NCBI RefSeq assembly: GCF_000719345.1
Contig: NZ_JOFX01000012.1
Coordinates: 62,001-126,000 of the forward strand
From: Streptomyces sp. NRRL F-2664
Lineage (GTDB): Bacteria > Actinomycetota > Actinomycetes > Streptomycetales > Streptomycetaceae
Direction of reading: 5' to 3'
DNA length: 64,000 nt
Shown: one piece after another, positions 54,206-63,159 of the stretch
How positions within the stretch are numbered: position 1 is the stretch's first letter
Layout of the letters: each line of letters starts with the position of its first letter
Notes under the pieces: model-generated
Told to the model about the DNA's origin: nothing
The model's input: only the letters and a program-made list of their open reading frames with translations
Database searches by the model: none
Translations under genes and position numbers: made by a program

Positions 54206-55006
54206 TCAGAGGCTGACGCCGTGCGAGCGCAGGTACGCGATCGGGTCGATGTCCGAGCCGTACTGCGAGCCGGTGCGGGCCTCGAAGTGCAGGTGCGGGC
54301 CGCTGGAGTTGCCGGTCGAGCCTGACAGGCCGATCTGCTGGCCCGGGGTGACCTGCTGGCCGACGGAGACGTTCAGCGAGGACAGGTGCCCGTACTGGGT
54401 GTAGGTGCCGTCGTTGTGCTTGATGACGACATTGTTGCCGTAGGCGCCGCCCCAGCCGGCCTCGACGACGGTGCCGAAGCCCACCGCCTGGACCGAGGTG
54501 CCGGAGGCCGCGTGGAAGTCGATGCCGGTGTGGCTGCCGGAGGACCACATGCCGCCGCCCGCCTTGTACTGCGTGCTGACGTACGAACCGTCCAGCGGCG
54601 AGACGAAGGTGTTGAGGCGCTTGCGCTCCTCCTCGCGGGCGGCGCGCTCGGCGGCCTCGCGCTCGGCCTTCGCCTTGGCCTCGGCGAGGCGCTTGGCCTC
54701 GGCGGCCTTCTGCTTGGCCTCGGCCTCGGCCTGCGCCTTCGCGGCGGCGTGCTCGGCGGCGCGCTGCTGGGCCGCGGCCTGGTCCTGGATGTCGCCCGCG
54801 AGGTCCTCGCCCACGACGACGGCACCCAGCCCGTTCTCCGGGATGGAGCTGCTGTGGTTGTCCGCGGCGAAGGCCGGGGCGGCGAGGGAGCCGACGACGC
54901 CCGTCGTGGCGATCGCGGCGATACCGGCGTAGCCGGCGGTCTTCTTGCTCAGGCGGCTGGAACCACGGTGCTTGCCGGTGCCAGCGGGACGACTGCCAAA
55001 CGCCAT
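54206..55006 (-). CDS. Secreted M23-family metallopeptidase (peptidoglycan hydrolase)
   Basis: 266 residues. Signal peptide (GYAGIAAIATTGVVGSLAAP, cleavage after AFA near 47), then a long Ala/Glu/Lys coiled coil (~72-135), then the LytM domain with zinc ligands in SSGSHTGIDFHAASG and the HxH in SGPHLHFEART. It should cleave peptide cross-bridges in the cell wall. A ydaO-type riboswitch lies immediately upstream, so c-di-AMP probably lowers its expression. GGAAAGGA precedes ATG 55006. Confidence 0.92.
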   Translation of the reverse strand: MAFGSRPAGTGKHRGSSRLSKKTAGYAGIAAIATTGVVGSLAAPAFAADNHSSSIPENGLGAVVVGEDLAGDIQDQAAAQQRAAEHAAAKAQAEAEAKQKAAEAKRLAEAKAKAEREAAERAAREEERKRLNTFVSPLDGSYVSTQYKAGGGMWSSGSHTGIDFHAASGTSVQAVGFGTVVEAGWGGAYGNNVVIKHNDGTYTQYGHLSSLNVSVGQQVTPGQQIGLSGSTGNSSGPHLHFEARTGSQYGSDIDPIAYLRSHGVSL

Positions 55007-55033
55007 GAAGGGTTTGATCCTTTCCTTCCTTCT

Positions 55034-55185
55034 CGCCTACCGGGTTAGCTGACGGGTTCGGAGCAGGAAGGTCTCCTACGGGCCTCCTCTTGCGAGGGGG
55101 TCCGATTCACCCCAGGGACTGATGTGGGTCCCCGGCTCCCCAGGCTCGCGCCTGACGGGGACTCGGCGATCGCTGTCCGGTGCCG
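55034..55185 (-). promoter_or_regulatory. ydaO-yuaA (c-di-AMP) riboswitch
   Basis: On the minus strand the hallmark blocks are in order: GGGGTGAATC (55113-55104), then the 3' block GAACCCGTCAGCTAACCCGG (55059-55040) ending GTAGGCG at 55034. The 5' limit is estimated from the first paired segments. It ends 27 nt before the M23 start, as in known Streptomyces cell-wall hydrolase leaders. Confidence 0.85.
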
Positions 55186-55317
55186 CCGGTGCGGCGGGCA
55201 CAACTGACGGACAGCACGCCTGACGCTAGGCGGATCATCAGTCAATCGCCAAACAGACGCGCCTTTTTGTTGCGTACGCCACACCCCATACGAGCAACCT
55301 CACCACTAAACGGACAA

Positions 55318-55351
55318 AAGGGGCCCCGGCGGAAAACCGCCGGAGCCCCTT
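55318..55351 (-). terminator. Intrinsic terminator of the M16 peptidase operon
   Basis: AAGGGGC-CCGGCGG pairs with CCGCCGG-GCCCCTT around an AAAA loop (55318-55351). On the minus strand it is followed by TTTGTCCG. It begins 10 nt after the second M16 stop. Confidence 0.8.
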
Positions 55352-55361
55352 GCGACGTACG

Positions 55362-56753
55362 TCAGTTGGTGACGACGGTGACCTCACCGATCCCGAGGGC
55401 CCTCACGGGTTCCTCGATGACCGCCGCGTCGCCCACCAGGACCGTGACCAGCCGGTCCGCCGGGAAGGCCTGCACGACCGCCGTGGTGGCCTCCACCGTG
55501 CCGGTTTCGGCCAACTGCGCGTACAGCTGCGCCTGGTAGTCGTCCGGCAGCTCCTGCTCGACCTGGTCGGCCAGGGTGCCGGCGACCGAGGCCGCCGTCT
55601 CGAACTTCAGCGGGGCCACGCCCACCAGGTTCTGCACGGCCACATCGCGCTCGGCATCGGTCAGACCGCCGTTCGCGAGGGTGCGCAGCACCTTCCAGAG
55701 GTCCTCCAGCGCCGGCCCGGTGTTCGGGGTGTCCACGGAGCCGCTGATGGCGAGCATGGAGGCGCCCTTGCCGTCGGCGGTGGAGCGCAGCACCTGGCCG
55801 AAGGCCCGCACCCCGTAGGTGTAGCCCTTCTCCTCGCGCAGCACCTTGTCCAGGCGGGAGGTCAGGGTGCCGCCGAGGCAGTACGTGCCCAGGACCTGGG
55901 CCGCCCAGACGCGGTCGTGGCGGTCCGGCCCGATGCGCCCGATCAGCAGCTGCGTCTGGACGGCGCCGGGCCGGTCGACGATGACCACCCGGCCGGTGTC
56001 GTCGGCCGTCACGGGCGGCACGGGACGGGCCTCGGCGGTGTCGCCGGTCCAGGCGCCCAGGGTGTCCGCGAGGACCGCGTCCAGGTCGATTCCGGTCAGG
56101 TCTCCGACGACCACCGCGGTGGCGGTGGCGGGGCGTACGTGGGCCTCGTAGAAGGCGCGCACGGCGGCGGAGTCGATGCGGGAGACCGTCTCCTCGGTGC
56201 CCTGGCGCGGCCGGGACATCCGCAGGGACGCCGGGAAGAGCTCCTGGGAGAGCTGCTTGGCGGCCCGGCGCTGCGGGTTGGCCAGCTCGTGCGGGATCTC
56301 GTCGAGCCGGTTGCGCACCAGCCGGTCGACCTCGGCGTCGGCGAAGGCGGGGGCACGCAGCGCCTCGGCGAGCAGGCCCAGCGCCTTGGCCAGCCGGGAG
56401 GCGGGCACCTCCAGGGAGACCCGCAGGCCCGGGTGGTCGGCGTGCGCGTCCAGGGTGGCTCCGCAGCGCTCCAGCTCGGCCGCGAACTCCTCGGCGGAGT
56501 GCTTGTCGGTGCCTTCCGACAGGGCGCGCGCCATGATGGTCGCCACGCCGTCCAGGCCCTCGGGCTCGGCGTCCAGGGGCGCGGCGAGGTTCATCTCGAC
56601 CGCGACGACCTGCTGGCCCGGCCGGTGGCAGCGCAGCAGGGTCAGCCCGTTGGGCAGCGTGGAGCGCTCGGGGGCGGGGAAGGCCCACGGCTGCGGCTCG
56701 CCGGCCTGCGGGCGCGGGTGGAAGGTCATCGTGACGGCTGCGGTGTCGCTCAC
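55362..56753 (-). CDS. M16-family peptidase-like subunit (non-catalytic partner)
   Basis: 463 residues from GTG 56753. The M16 fold is clear (STLPNGLTLLRCHRPGQQVV, the M16_C region RVVIVDRPGAVQTQLLIGRI, GTLTSRLDKVLREEKGYTYG) but the HxxEH zinc motif is absent: the equivalent helix reads ATIMARALSEGTDKHSAEEF. It should therefore pair with the active subunit encoded just upstream, like alpha/beta mitochondrial processing peptidase. GTG overlaps the upstream stop (GTGA). Confidence 0.9.
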   Translation of the reverse strand: MSDTAAVTMTFHPRPQAGEPQPWAFPAPERSTLPNGLTLLRCHRPGQQVVAVEMNLAAPLDAEPEGLDGVATIMARALSEGTDKHSAEEFAAELERCGATLDAHADHPGLRVSLEVPASRLAKALGLLAEALRAPAFADAEVDRLVRNRLDEIPHELANPQRRAAKQLSQELFPASLRMSRPRQGTEETVSRIDSAAVRAFYEAHVRPATATAVVVGDLTGIDLDAVLADTLGAWTGDTAEARPVPPVTADDTGRVVIVDRPGAVQTQLLIGRIGPDRHDRVWAAQVLGTYCLGGTLTSRLDKVLREEKGYTYGVRAFGQVLRSTADGKGASMLAISGSVDTPNTGPALEDLWKVLRTLANGGLTDAERDVAVQNLVGVAPLKFETAASVAGTLADQVEQELPDDYQAQLYAQLAETGTVEATTAVVQAFPADRLVTVLVGDAAVIEEPVRALGIGEVTVVTN

Positions 56754-58123
56754 TGCTCCGCCCCCTCGTTCTCGTCGCTGTCGGCGTTCTCTTCGCCCTC
56801 TGCCCCACCGGCGCCGTCCGCCGCGAGGGGCTCGTAGACGAGCACGACGCGGTTGTCCGGGCGCAGGCGGGCCGCGGCCACCGCCTGGACCTCCTCGGCG
56901 GTGACGTCGAGGACGCGCTGGACGGCGGTGAGGGCCAGCTGCGGGTCGCCGAACAGCACCGCGTACCGGCACAGTTCGTCGGCGCGGCCGGCCACCGTGC
57001 TCAGCCGGTCCAGCCATTCGCGCTCCAGCTGGGCCTGGGCGCGCTCCATCTCCTCGGCGGTCGGGCCCTCGGCGGCGAACCGCGCGAGCTCCTCGTCGAC
57101 GGCCGCCTCGACGGCGGGTACCTCGACCCCGCTGGAGATCTTGACGTCCAGCCAGCCCAGCGACGGGGCCCCGGCCAGGCGCAGCACGCCGAAGCCGGCG
57201 GCGACGGCCGTCTGGTCGCGGCGCACCAGGCGGTTGTGCAGCAGCGAGGACTCGCCGCCGCCCAGGATGGTCAGCGCCACGTCGGCGGCGTCGCACTCGC
57301 GGGTGCCGTCGTGCGGCAGCCGGTAGGCGGCCATCAGCGCGCGGGCCGGGACGTCCTCGACGATCTCCTCGCGCAGCTGCTCGCCGATGACGTCGGGCAG
57401 CGAGCCGTCCCGGGGCGGCTGCTTGCCGTCGTGGGAGGGGATGGAGCCGAAGTACTTCTCGATCCAGGCGAGCGTCTGCTCGGGGTCGATGTCGCCGACG
57501 ACCGACAGCACCGCGTTGTTGGGCGCGTAGTACGTACGGAAGAAGGTGCGCGCGTCCTCCAGGGACGCGGCGTCCAGATCGGCCATGGAACCGATCGGGG
57601 TGTGGTGGTAGGGGTGGCCCTCCGGGTACGCCAGCGCGGTCAGCCGCTCGAAGGCGGTGCCGTAGGGGACGTTGTCGTAGCGCTGGCGACGCTCGTTCTT
57701 GACGACGTCGCGCTGGTTCTCCATGGACTCCTCGTCCAGGGCGGCCAGCAGTGATCCCATCCGGTCCGCCTCCAGCCAGAGCGCGAGCTCCAGCTGGTGG
57801 GTCGGCATCGTCTCGAAGTAGTTGGTGCGCTCGAAGCTGGTGGTGCCGTTGAGGGAGCCGCCGGCACCCTGGACGAGCTCGAAGTGGCCGTTGCCCGGTA
57901 CGCTCGCCGAGCCCTGGAACATCAGGTGCTCGAAGAGGTGAGCCAGGCCGGTACGCCCCTTGACTTCGTGGCGCGAGCCGACGTCGTACCAGAGGCAGAC
58001 CGCGGCGACCGGGGTCAGGTGGTCCTCGGACAGCACCACGCGCAGGCCGTTGGCCAGCCGGTGCTCGGTCGCTGTCAGGCCGCCGGAGCCGGCCTGGGCT
58101 GTGGCCGTGTGACCCATGGGCAT
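56750..58123 (-). CDS. M16-family zinc metallopeptidase, catalytic subunit
   Basis: 457 residues. The inverted zinc motif HLFEH is at 62-66 with a third ligand Glu near 144 (VVKNERRQRYD), and the R/Y substrate residues of M16_C are present (ALMAAYRLPHDGTR). Cytosolic, with an acidic C-terminal tail (GEENADSDENEGAEQ). Cleaves peptides; forms a heterodimer with the following non-catalytic gene. ATG 58123 or 58117. Divergent from parC. Confidence 0.92.
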   Translation of the reverse strand: MPMGHTATAQAGSGGLTATEHRLANGLRVVLSEDHLTPVAAVCLWYDVGSRHEVKGRTGLAHLFEHLMFQGSASVPGNGHFELVQGAGGSLNGTTSFERTNYFETMPTHQLELALWLEADRMGSLLAALDEESMENQRDVVKNERRQRYDNVPYGTAFERLTALAYPEGHPYHHTPIGSMADLDAASLEDARTFFRTYYAPNNAVLSVVGDIDPEQTLAWIEKYFGSIPSHDGKQPPRDGSLPDVIGEQLREEIVEDVPARALMAAYRLPHDGTRECDAADVALTILGGGESSLLHNRLVRRDQTAVAAGFGVLRLAGAPSLGWLDVKISSGVEVPAVEAAVDEELARFAAEGPTAEEMERAQAQLEREWLDRLSTVAGRADELCRYAVLFGDPQLALTAVQRVLDVTAEEVQAVAAARLRPDNRVVLVYEPLAADGAGGAEGEENADSDENEGAEQ

Positions 58124-58359
58124 GTGGTCCCTTCGATCGCGATGCAGAGATTTCCGTCAGACCTGCCACTGTATGCAAGCGCGTGGGCCACCGGATAAGT
58201 TCCCGGCCCAGACCTGGGTCGGAGTCGGCGCTGTCGGTCCCTGGGGCCACAATGGTCGACGCCGCACCCCCGCCGGGGCACCGGCGGAACCCAGCCAGAC
58301 CCCCGCCAGACCAGCCAGACACCCAGCACATACATTCTTGGTTAAGGAGCCGCGCAGCG

Positions 58360-60816
58360 ATGGCCCGCCGCAGCACGAAGACCCCGCCGCCGGAGGATTT
58401 CGAGGAGAGGATCCTCGACATCGACGTCGTCGACGAAATGCAGGGCTCCTTCCTCGAGTACGCGTACTCGGTGATCTACTCCCGCGCCCTGCCCGACGCG
58501 CGGGACGGCATGAAGCCGGTGCACCGCCGCATCGTCTACCAGATGAACGAGATGGGTCTGCGCCCCGACCGCGGGTACGTCAAGTGCGCCCGCGTCGTCG
58601 GCGAGGTGATGGGCAAGCTCCACCCGCACGGTGACGCGTCGATCTACGACGCACTCGTACGCATGGCCCAGCCCTTCTCGATGCGGCTGCCGCTCGTCGA
58701 CGGCCACGGCAACTTCGGCTCGCTCGGCAACGACGACCCGCCGGCGGCGATGCGCTACACCGAGTGCCGGATGGCCGACGCCACGTCACTGATGACGGAG
58801 TCGATCGACGAGGACACCGTCGACTTCGCCGCCAACTACGACGGCCAGGAGCGGGAGCCGGTGGCGCTGCCCGCCGCCTACCCGAACCTGCTGGTCAACG
58901 GCGCGTCCGGAATCGCGGTCGGCATGGCGACCAACATGCCCCCGCACAACCTCGGCGAGGTCATCGCGGCCGCCCGGCACCTGATCCGCCACCCGCACGC
59001 GGACCTGGAGGCGCTGATGCGCTTCGTACCGGGTCCCGACCTGCCCACCGGCGGCCGGATCGTCGGCCTCTCCGGCATCAAGGACGCCTACGAGAACGGC
59101 CGCGGATCCTTCAAGATCCGCGCGACGGTGGCCGTGGAGAACGTCACGCCGCGCCGCAAGGGCCTGGTCGTCACCGAACTGCCCTTCACGGTGGGCCCCG
59201 AGAAGGTCATCGCGAAGATCAAGGACCTGGTCGGCTCCAAGAAGCTCCAGGGCATCGCCGACGTCAAGGACCTCACCGACCGCGCCCACGGCCTGCGCCT
59301 GGTCATCGAGATCAAGAACGGCTTCCACCCGGAGGCCGTGCTGGAGCAGCTCTACAAGCTGACGCCGATGGAGGAGTCCTTCGGCATCAACAACGTGGCG
59401 CTCGTGGACGGGCAGCCGCTCACCCTCGGCCTCAAGGAACTGCTGGAGGTCTACCTCGACCACCGCTTCGAGGTCGTCCGGCGGCGCAGCGAGTTCCGCC
59501 GCACCAAGCGCCGGGACCGGCTGCACCTCGTCGAGGGCCTGCTCATCGCCCTGATCGACATCGACGAGGTCATCCGCCTCATCCGCGACAGCGAGAACTC
59601 CGCCCAGGCCAAGGCGCGGCTCATGGAGCGGTTCTCGCTGAGCGAGACCCAGACGCAGTACATCCTGGACACGCCGCTGCGCCGGCTCACCAAGTTCGAC
59701 CGCCTGGAACTGGAGTCCGAGCGCGACCGGCTGACCGGTGAGATCGACGAGCTGACCGGGATCCTGGAGTCGGACAACGAGCTGCGCAAGCTGGTCTCCG
59801 CGGAACTGGCGTCGGTGGCGAAGAAGTTCGGCACCGAGCGCCGTACGGTCCTGCTGGAGTCGGCGGGCACCGCGGTGGCGGCCGTTCCGCTGGAGGTCGC
59901 GGACGACCCGTGCCGGGTGCTGCTGTCCTCGACGGGCCTGCTGGCCCGTACGGCCAACGGCGACCCGCTGCCGCAGGACGAGGGCGGCGCCCGGGCCAAG
60001 CACGACCTGATCGTCTCGCAGGTCGCGGCGACCGCGCGGGCCGACGTCGGCGTGGTCACCTCAGCCGGCCGGCTGCTGCGCCTGTCGGTGATCGACCTGC
60101 CGCAGCTTCCGGACACGCACGCCGCGCCGAACCTCGCGGGCGGCGCGCCGGTCTCGGAGTTCCTCTCCGGGCTGGAGCCGGACGAGAAGGTGGTCTGCCT
60201 GACCTCGCTCGACGAGTCCTCGCAGGGCCTGGCCCTGGGCACCGAGCAGGGCGTGGTCAAGCGCGTCGTGCCGGACTACCCGGCCAACAAGGACGAGCTG
60301 GAGGTCATCACCCTCAAGGAGGGCGACCGGATCGTCGGCGCGGTGGAGCTGCGCACCGGCGAGGAGGACCTGGTCTTCATCACCGACGACGCCCAACTGC
60401 TGCGCTACCCGGCGGGCCAGGTGCGCCCGCAGGGCCGCCCGGCGGGCGGTATGGCGGGCATCAAGCTCTCCGAGAACGCCAAGGTGATCCACTTCTCCGC
60501 CGTCGACCCGGCCCGGGACGCCCTGGTGTTCACGGTGGCCGGCTCGCAGGGGACCCTGGACGACTCGATGCTGTCCGGGAAGCTGACCCCCTTCGACCAG
60601 TACCCGCGCAAGGGCCGGGCCACGGGCGGCGTCCGCTGCCAGAGGTTCCTGAAGGGCGAGGACCTGCTGGTGCTGGCCTGGGCCGGCGCGGCCCCGGCCC
60701 GCGCGGCGGCGGCGAACGGCACTCCGGCCGAGCTGCCGGCCCCGGACCCGCGCCGAGACGGCTCGGGGGCGGCTCTGCCCGCGGCGGTGGCGGCCCTGGC
60801 GGGACCGGCGCTGTAG
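58360..60816 (+). CDS. parC: DNA topoisomerase IV subunit A
   Basis: 818 residues from ATG 58360 with AAGGAG 11 nt upstream. The breakage-reunion domain shows [34 protein letters not shown], the quinolone-region [19 protein letters not shown] (catalytic Tyr in RYTE). The C-terminal beta-propeller lacks the GyrA box QRRGGKG, consistent with ParC rather than GyrA. Decatenates daughter chromosomes with ParE, not in the window. The frame is open to 58183 but the family start is at 58360. Confidence 0.92.
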   Translation: MARRSTKTPPPEDFEERILDIDVVDEMQGSFLEYAYSVIYSRALPDARDGMKPVHRRIVYQMNEMGLRPDRGYVKCARVVGEVMGKLHPHGDASIYDALVRMAQPFSMRLPLVDGHGNFGSLGNDDPPAAMRYTECRMADATSLMTESIDEDTVDFAANYDGQEREPVALPAAYPNLLVNGASGIAVGMATNMPPHNLGEVIAAARHLIRHPHADLEALMRFVPGPDLPTGGRIVGLSGIKDAYENGRGSFKIRATVAVENVTPRRKGLVVTELPFTVGPEKVIAKIKDLVGSKKLQGIADVKDLTDRAHGLRLVIEIKNGFHPEAVLEQLYKLTPMEESFGINNVALVDGQPLTLGLKELLEVYLDHRFEVVRRRSEFRRTKRRDRLHLVEGLLIALIDIDEVIRLIRDSENSAQAKARLMERFSLSETQTQYILDTPLRRLTKFDRLELESERDRLTGEIDELTGILESDNELRKLVSAELASVAKKFGTERRTVLLESAGTAVAAVPLEVADDPCRVLLSSTGLLARTANGDPLPQDEGGARAKHDLIVSQVAATARADVGVVTSAGRLLRLSVIDLPQLPDTHAAPNLAGGAPVSEFLSGLEPDEKVVCLTSLDESSQGLALGTEQGVVKRVVPDYPANKDELEVITLKEGDRIVGAVELRTGEEDLVFITDDAQLLRYPAGQVRPQGRPAGGMAGIKLSENAKVIHFSAVDPARDALVFTVAGSQGTLDDSMLSGKLTPFDQYPRKGRATGGVRCQRFLKGEDLLVLAWAGAAPARAAAANGTPAELPAPDPRRDGSGAALPAAVAALAGPAL

Positions 60817-60827
60817 GAGGTTGCGGA

Positions 60828-60868
60828 CCATTCGGGTGGTACGTCCGGGGGACGTACCACCCGAATGG
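60828..60868. terminator. 19-bp perfect inverted repeat after parC
   Basis: CCATTCGGGTGGTACGTCC (60828-60846) pairs perfectly with 60850-60868 across a GGG loop, 11 nt after the parC stop. A terminator is most likely; an operator for the next gene is also possible because it lies 55 nt upstream of its start. Confidence 0.65.
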
Positions 60869-60923
60869 CGACTAGTGTTTTCCCTCTTGGCACGGTCGGG
60901 TGGGGCGGGAGAACACAGAGCTG

Positions 60924-63014
60924 ATGAGTCGTCGGTCGGGCGGTTTGATCGGGGACTGGGCCGAGGCCCAGCGCCGGATGCAGCAGACACAGCTGATCCA
61001 GCACCGCGAGGCGGAACGCCGTCAGCGGGCGTACGAACGTGAGGCGGCCCGGGGGCAGCGCGAGCAGCAGGCCGCCTACCGCCAGCACCGCGAGGCCGAG
61101 GCTCGCCGGCGTACGGAGCGCATAGAGGCGGAGGTCGCCGCCCTGCAGGGGCTGCTCGCAGCGGGCTGCCGGGCCCCGGCGTTCCGGACGGCCGCACTGG
61201 TCAGGTCCGAACAGCTGGAGCCCTTCTCCCCGGGTAACCTCGCGCATCCGCTGCCGATGCCGCGCCTCGAACAGTTCCAGCAGCAGAACAGCGGGTGGAC
61301 CCTCGGCTCCAACCGCCGGGCGCAGGCGGAACGCGAGGCGCACGCCCGTTACACCTCGGCCTGGCAGGCGGCGCACGCCGCGGAGTTGCAGCGCCAGCAG
61401 CAACTGGCCGCGTACCGGCAGCAGTACGACCAGTGGGCGGCGCAGCAGCTGGCCGGGATCCGGGCCCACAACAACGGCCTGACCGAGCTGGCCGCGCAGC
61501 TGCGCGCAGGTGACGCCGATGCCGCCGTGGAGTACTTCTCGGCCGCTCTGTACGCCTCCACCGCGTGGCCCGAGGCTCTGCCGAGGCAGCTGGCCGCCGC
61601 TTACGACCGGGGCGGGCGGGAGCTGGTGCTGGACTGGCAGCTGCCGGGGTTCCAGGTCGTGCCCGAAGCGAAGTCGGTGCGCTACATGCCCAGCACGGAC
61701 CAGGACAAGGAGACGGCCCGCCCCGCCACCCAGCGGCGCGCCCTGTACCGGGACCTCCTCGCGCAGTGCCTGCTGCTGGTACTGCGCGAGCTCTACGCGG
61801 CGGACGAGTTCGGCGCGCTGGAATCGGTGGTGGTCAACGGCTTCGTGGACGACCACGATCCGGTGACGGGGCAGGAGGCACGGATCGTGCTCGGTTCCGT
61901 GTCGGCGGCGCGGTCCGCCTTCGCGGGGCTTCGACTGGAGCAGGTCAGCGCCGTGGACTGCCTGGTGGAGGGATTGCGCGGGCAGTTGTCGGCGCGGCCC
62001 GACCAGCTGACGGCCGTACGCGCGGGCCGCAGGCCCGACGAGGTCGGCGGAGTCGTCAGCCACGGCGGGCACGCGGGCGACGACGAGGACGAGCCGGACC
62101 TCTTCGTGATGGACCCGATCGCCTTCGAGAACCTGGTGGCAGAGCTCTTCCGGGCGATGGGCATGGAAGCGGTGACCACCCAGCGGTCCGGGGACGGCGG
62201 CGTGGACATCGAGGCGAACGACCCGTCCCCGATCACCGGCGGGCGGATCGTGGTACAGGTCAAGCGCTACCGGAACACCGTGCCGCCCACGGCGGTACGG
62301 GACTTGTACGGCACGGTCCAGGACAAGGGGGCGAACAAGGGGGTGCTGGTCACCACCTCGTCCTTCGGTCCGACGTCGTACACCTTCTCCAACGGCAAGC
62401 CGCTGGAGTTGGTTCCCGGGGAGAGGCTGGTGGAGCTCCTGCACCAGTACGGACTGCGCGGCCGCCTCGGGGGCGGTGCGGCGGGCGGCGTCCCGGCGCA
62501 GCGTGCGGCCGAGCCCGACCCGCCCTCCGCCGAGCACAACGTGCTCGGCATGACCTGGTCGGGGCGGGTCGCCCTGGACGTGTGCGCCCTCGTGTGCACG
62601 GGCAACCGGGTGTTGAGCGAGGAGCATTTCGTCTTCTTCAACAACCCGCGCACGCCGGACGGTGCGGTCCGGGCGCGGGCGCACACGGCACCGGACAAGG
62701 CGGCGCTGGAGGTCTCCTTCGACGCGCTGCCGCGCGAGGCGGACCGGTTGGTGCTCGTCGCGGCCGTCGATCCGGAGGCCGATCCGCACGCCGACCTGGC
62801 CGGTTTCACCGACGCCCGGATCCGGCTCCTGGACGCGCAGGGCGCGGAGGCCGGGCAGCTGGAGGTCTCCGACGGGCGGGCCGGTGAGACCGCGCTGGTC
62901 CTGGGGTCGTTCCGGCGCCGCGCCAACGGCGACTGGGACTTCGTGATCGGCGGCAAGGGCTACCGGGGCGGCCTGGAGGACCTGCTGCGTGAGTACGGGG
63001 TCGAGGTCGCGTAG
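60924..63014 (+). CDS. Mrr-type restriction endonuclease domain fused to a TerD domain
   Basis: 696 residues from ATG 60924 (GTG 60900 possible). N-terminal ~170 residues: Gln/Arg/Ala-rich coiled coil (QRRMQQTQLIQHREAERRQR). Middle: uncharacterised helical part. Then an Mrr_cat PD-(D/E)xK nuclease domain with QRSGDGGVDIEAN and VVQVKRY (~420-446), and a C-terminal TerD-like domain (~541-690; LGMTWSGRVALDVCALVCTG, EHFVFFNNPRTPDGAVR). TerD binds Ca2+ in stress systems; its ligand positions look degenerate here. Target DNA or RNA unknown; a defence or stress role is likely. Confidence 0.83.
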   Translation: MSRRSGGLIGDWAEAQRRMQQTQLIQHREAERRQRAYEREAARGQREQQAAYRQHREAEARRRTERIEAEVAALQGLLAAGCRAPAFRTAALVRSEQLEPFSPGNLAHPLPMPRLEQFQQQNSGWTLGSNRRAQAEREAHARYTSAWQAAHAAELQRQQQLAAYRQQYDQWAAQQLAGIRAHNNGLTELAAQLRAGDADAAVEYFSAALYASTAWPEALPRQLAAAYDRGGRELVLDWQLPGFQVVPEAKSVRYMPSTDQDKETARPATQRRALYRDLLAQCLLLVLRELYAADEFGALESVVVNGFVDDHDPVTGQEARIVLGSVSAARSAFAGLRLEQVSAVDCLVEGLRGQLSARPDQLTAVRAGRRPDEVGGVVSHGGHAGDDEDEPDLFVMDPIAFENLVAELFRAMGMEAVTTQRSGDGGVDIEANDPSPITGGRIVVQVKRYRNTVPPTAVRDLYGTVQDKGANKGVLVTTSSFGPTSYTFSNGKPLELVPGERLVELLHQYGLRGRLGGGAAGGVPAQRAAEPDPPSAEHNVLGMTWSGRVALDVCALVCTGNRVLSEEHFVFFNNPRTPDGAVRARAHTAPDKAALEVSFDALPREADRLVLVAAVDPEADPHADLAGFTDARIRLLDAQGAEAGQLEVSDGRAGETALVLGSFRRRANGDWDFVIGGKGYRGGLEDLLREYGVEVA

Positions 63015-63159
63015 GGGTGGGGCGGGGGACGCGTCCGGTGACCGGTCGCCGGAGCCGCTTCGGTGACCGCTCCGGCTCCCCGCATGCGCCGTCCGCCGGC
63101 CCGGGCCCGGGGGCGGCCGGCGGGCCGGAACCGGACAGGGGACGCTCGGCACCCCGTGA

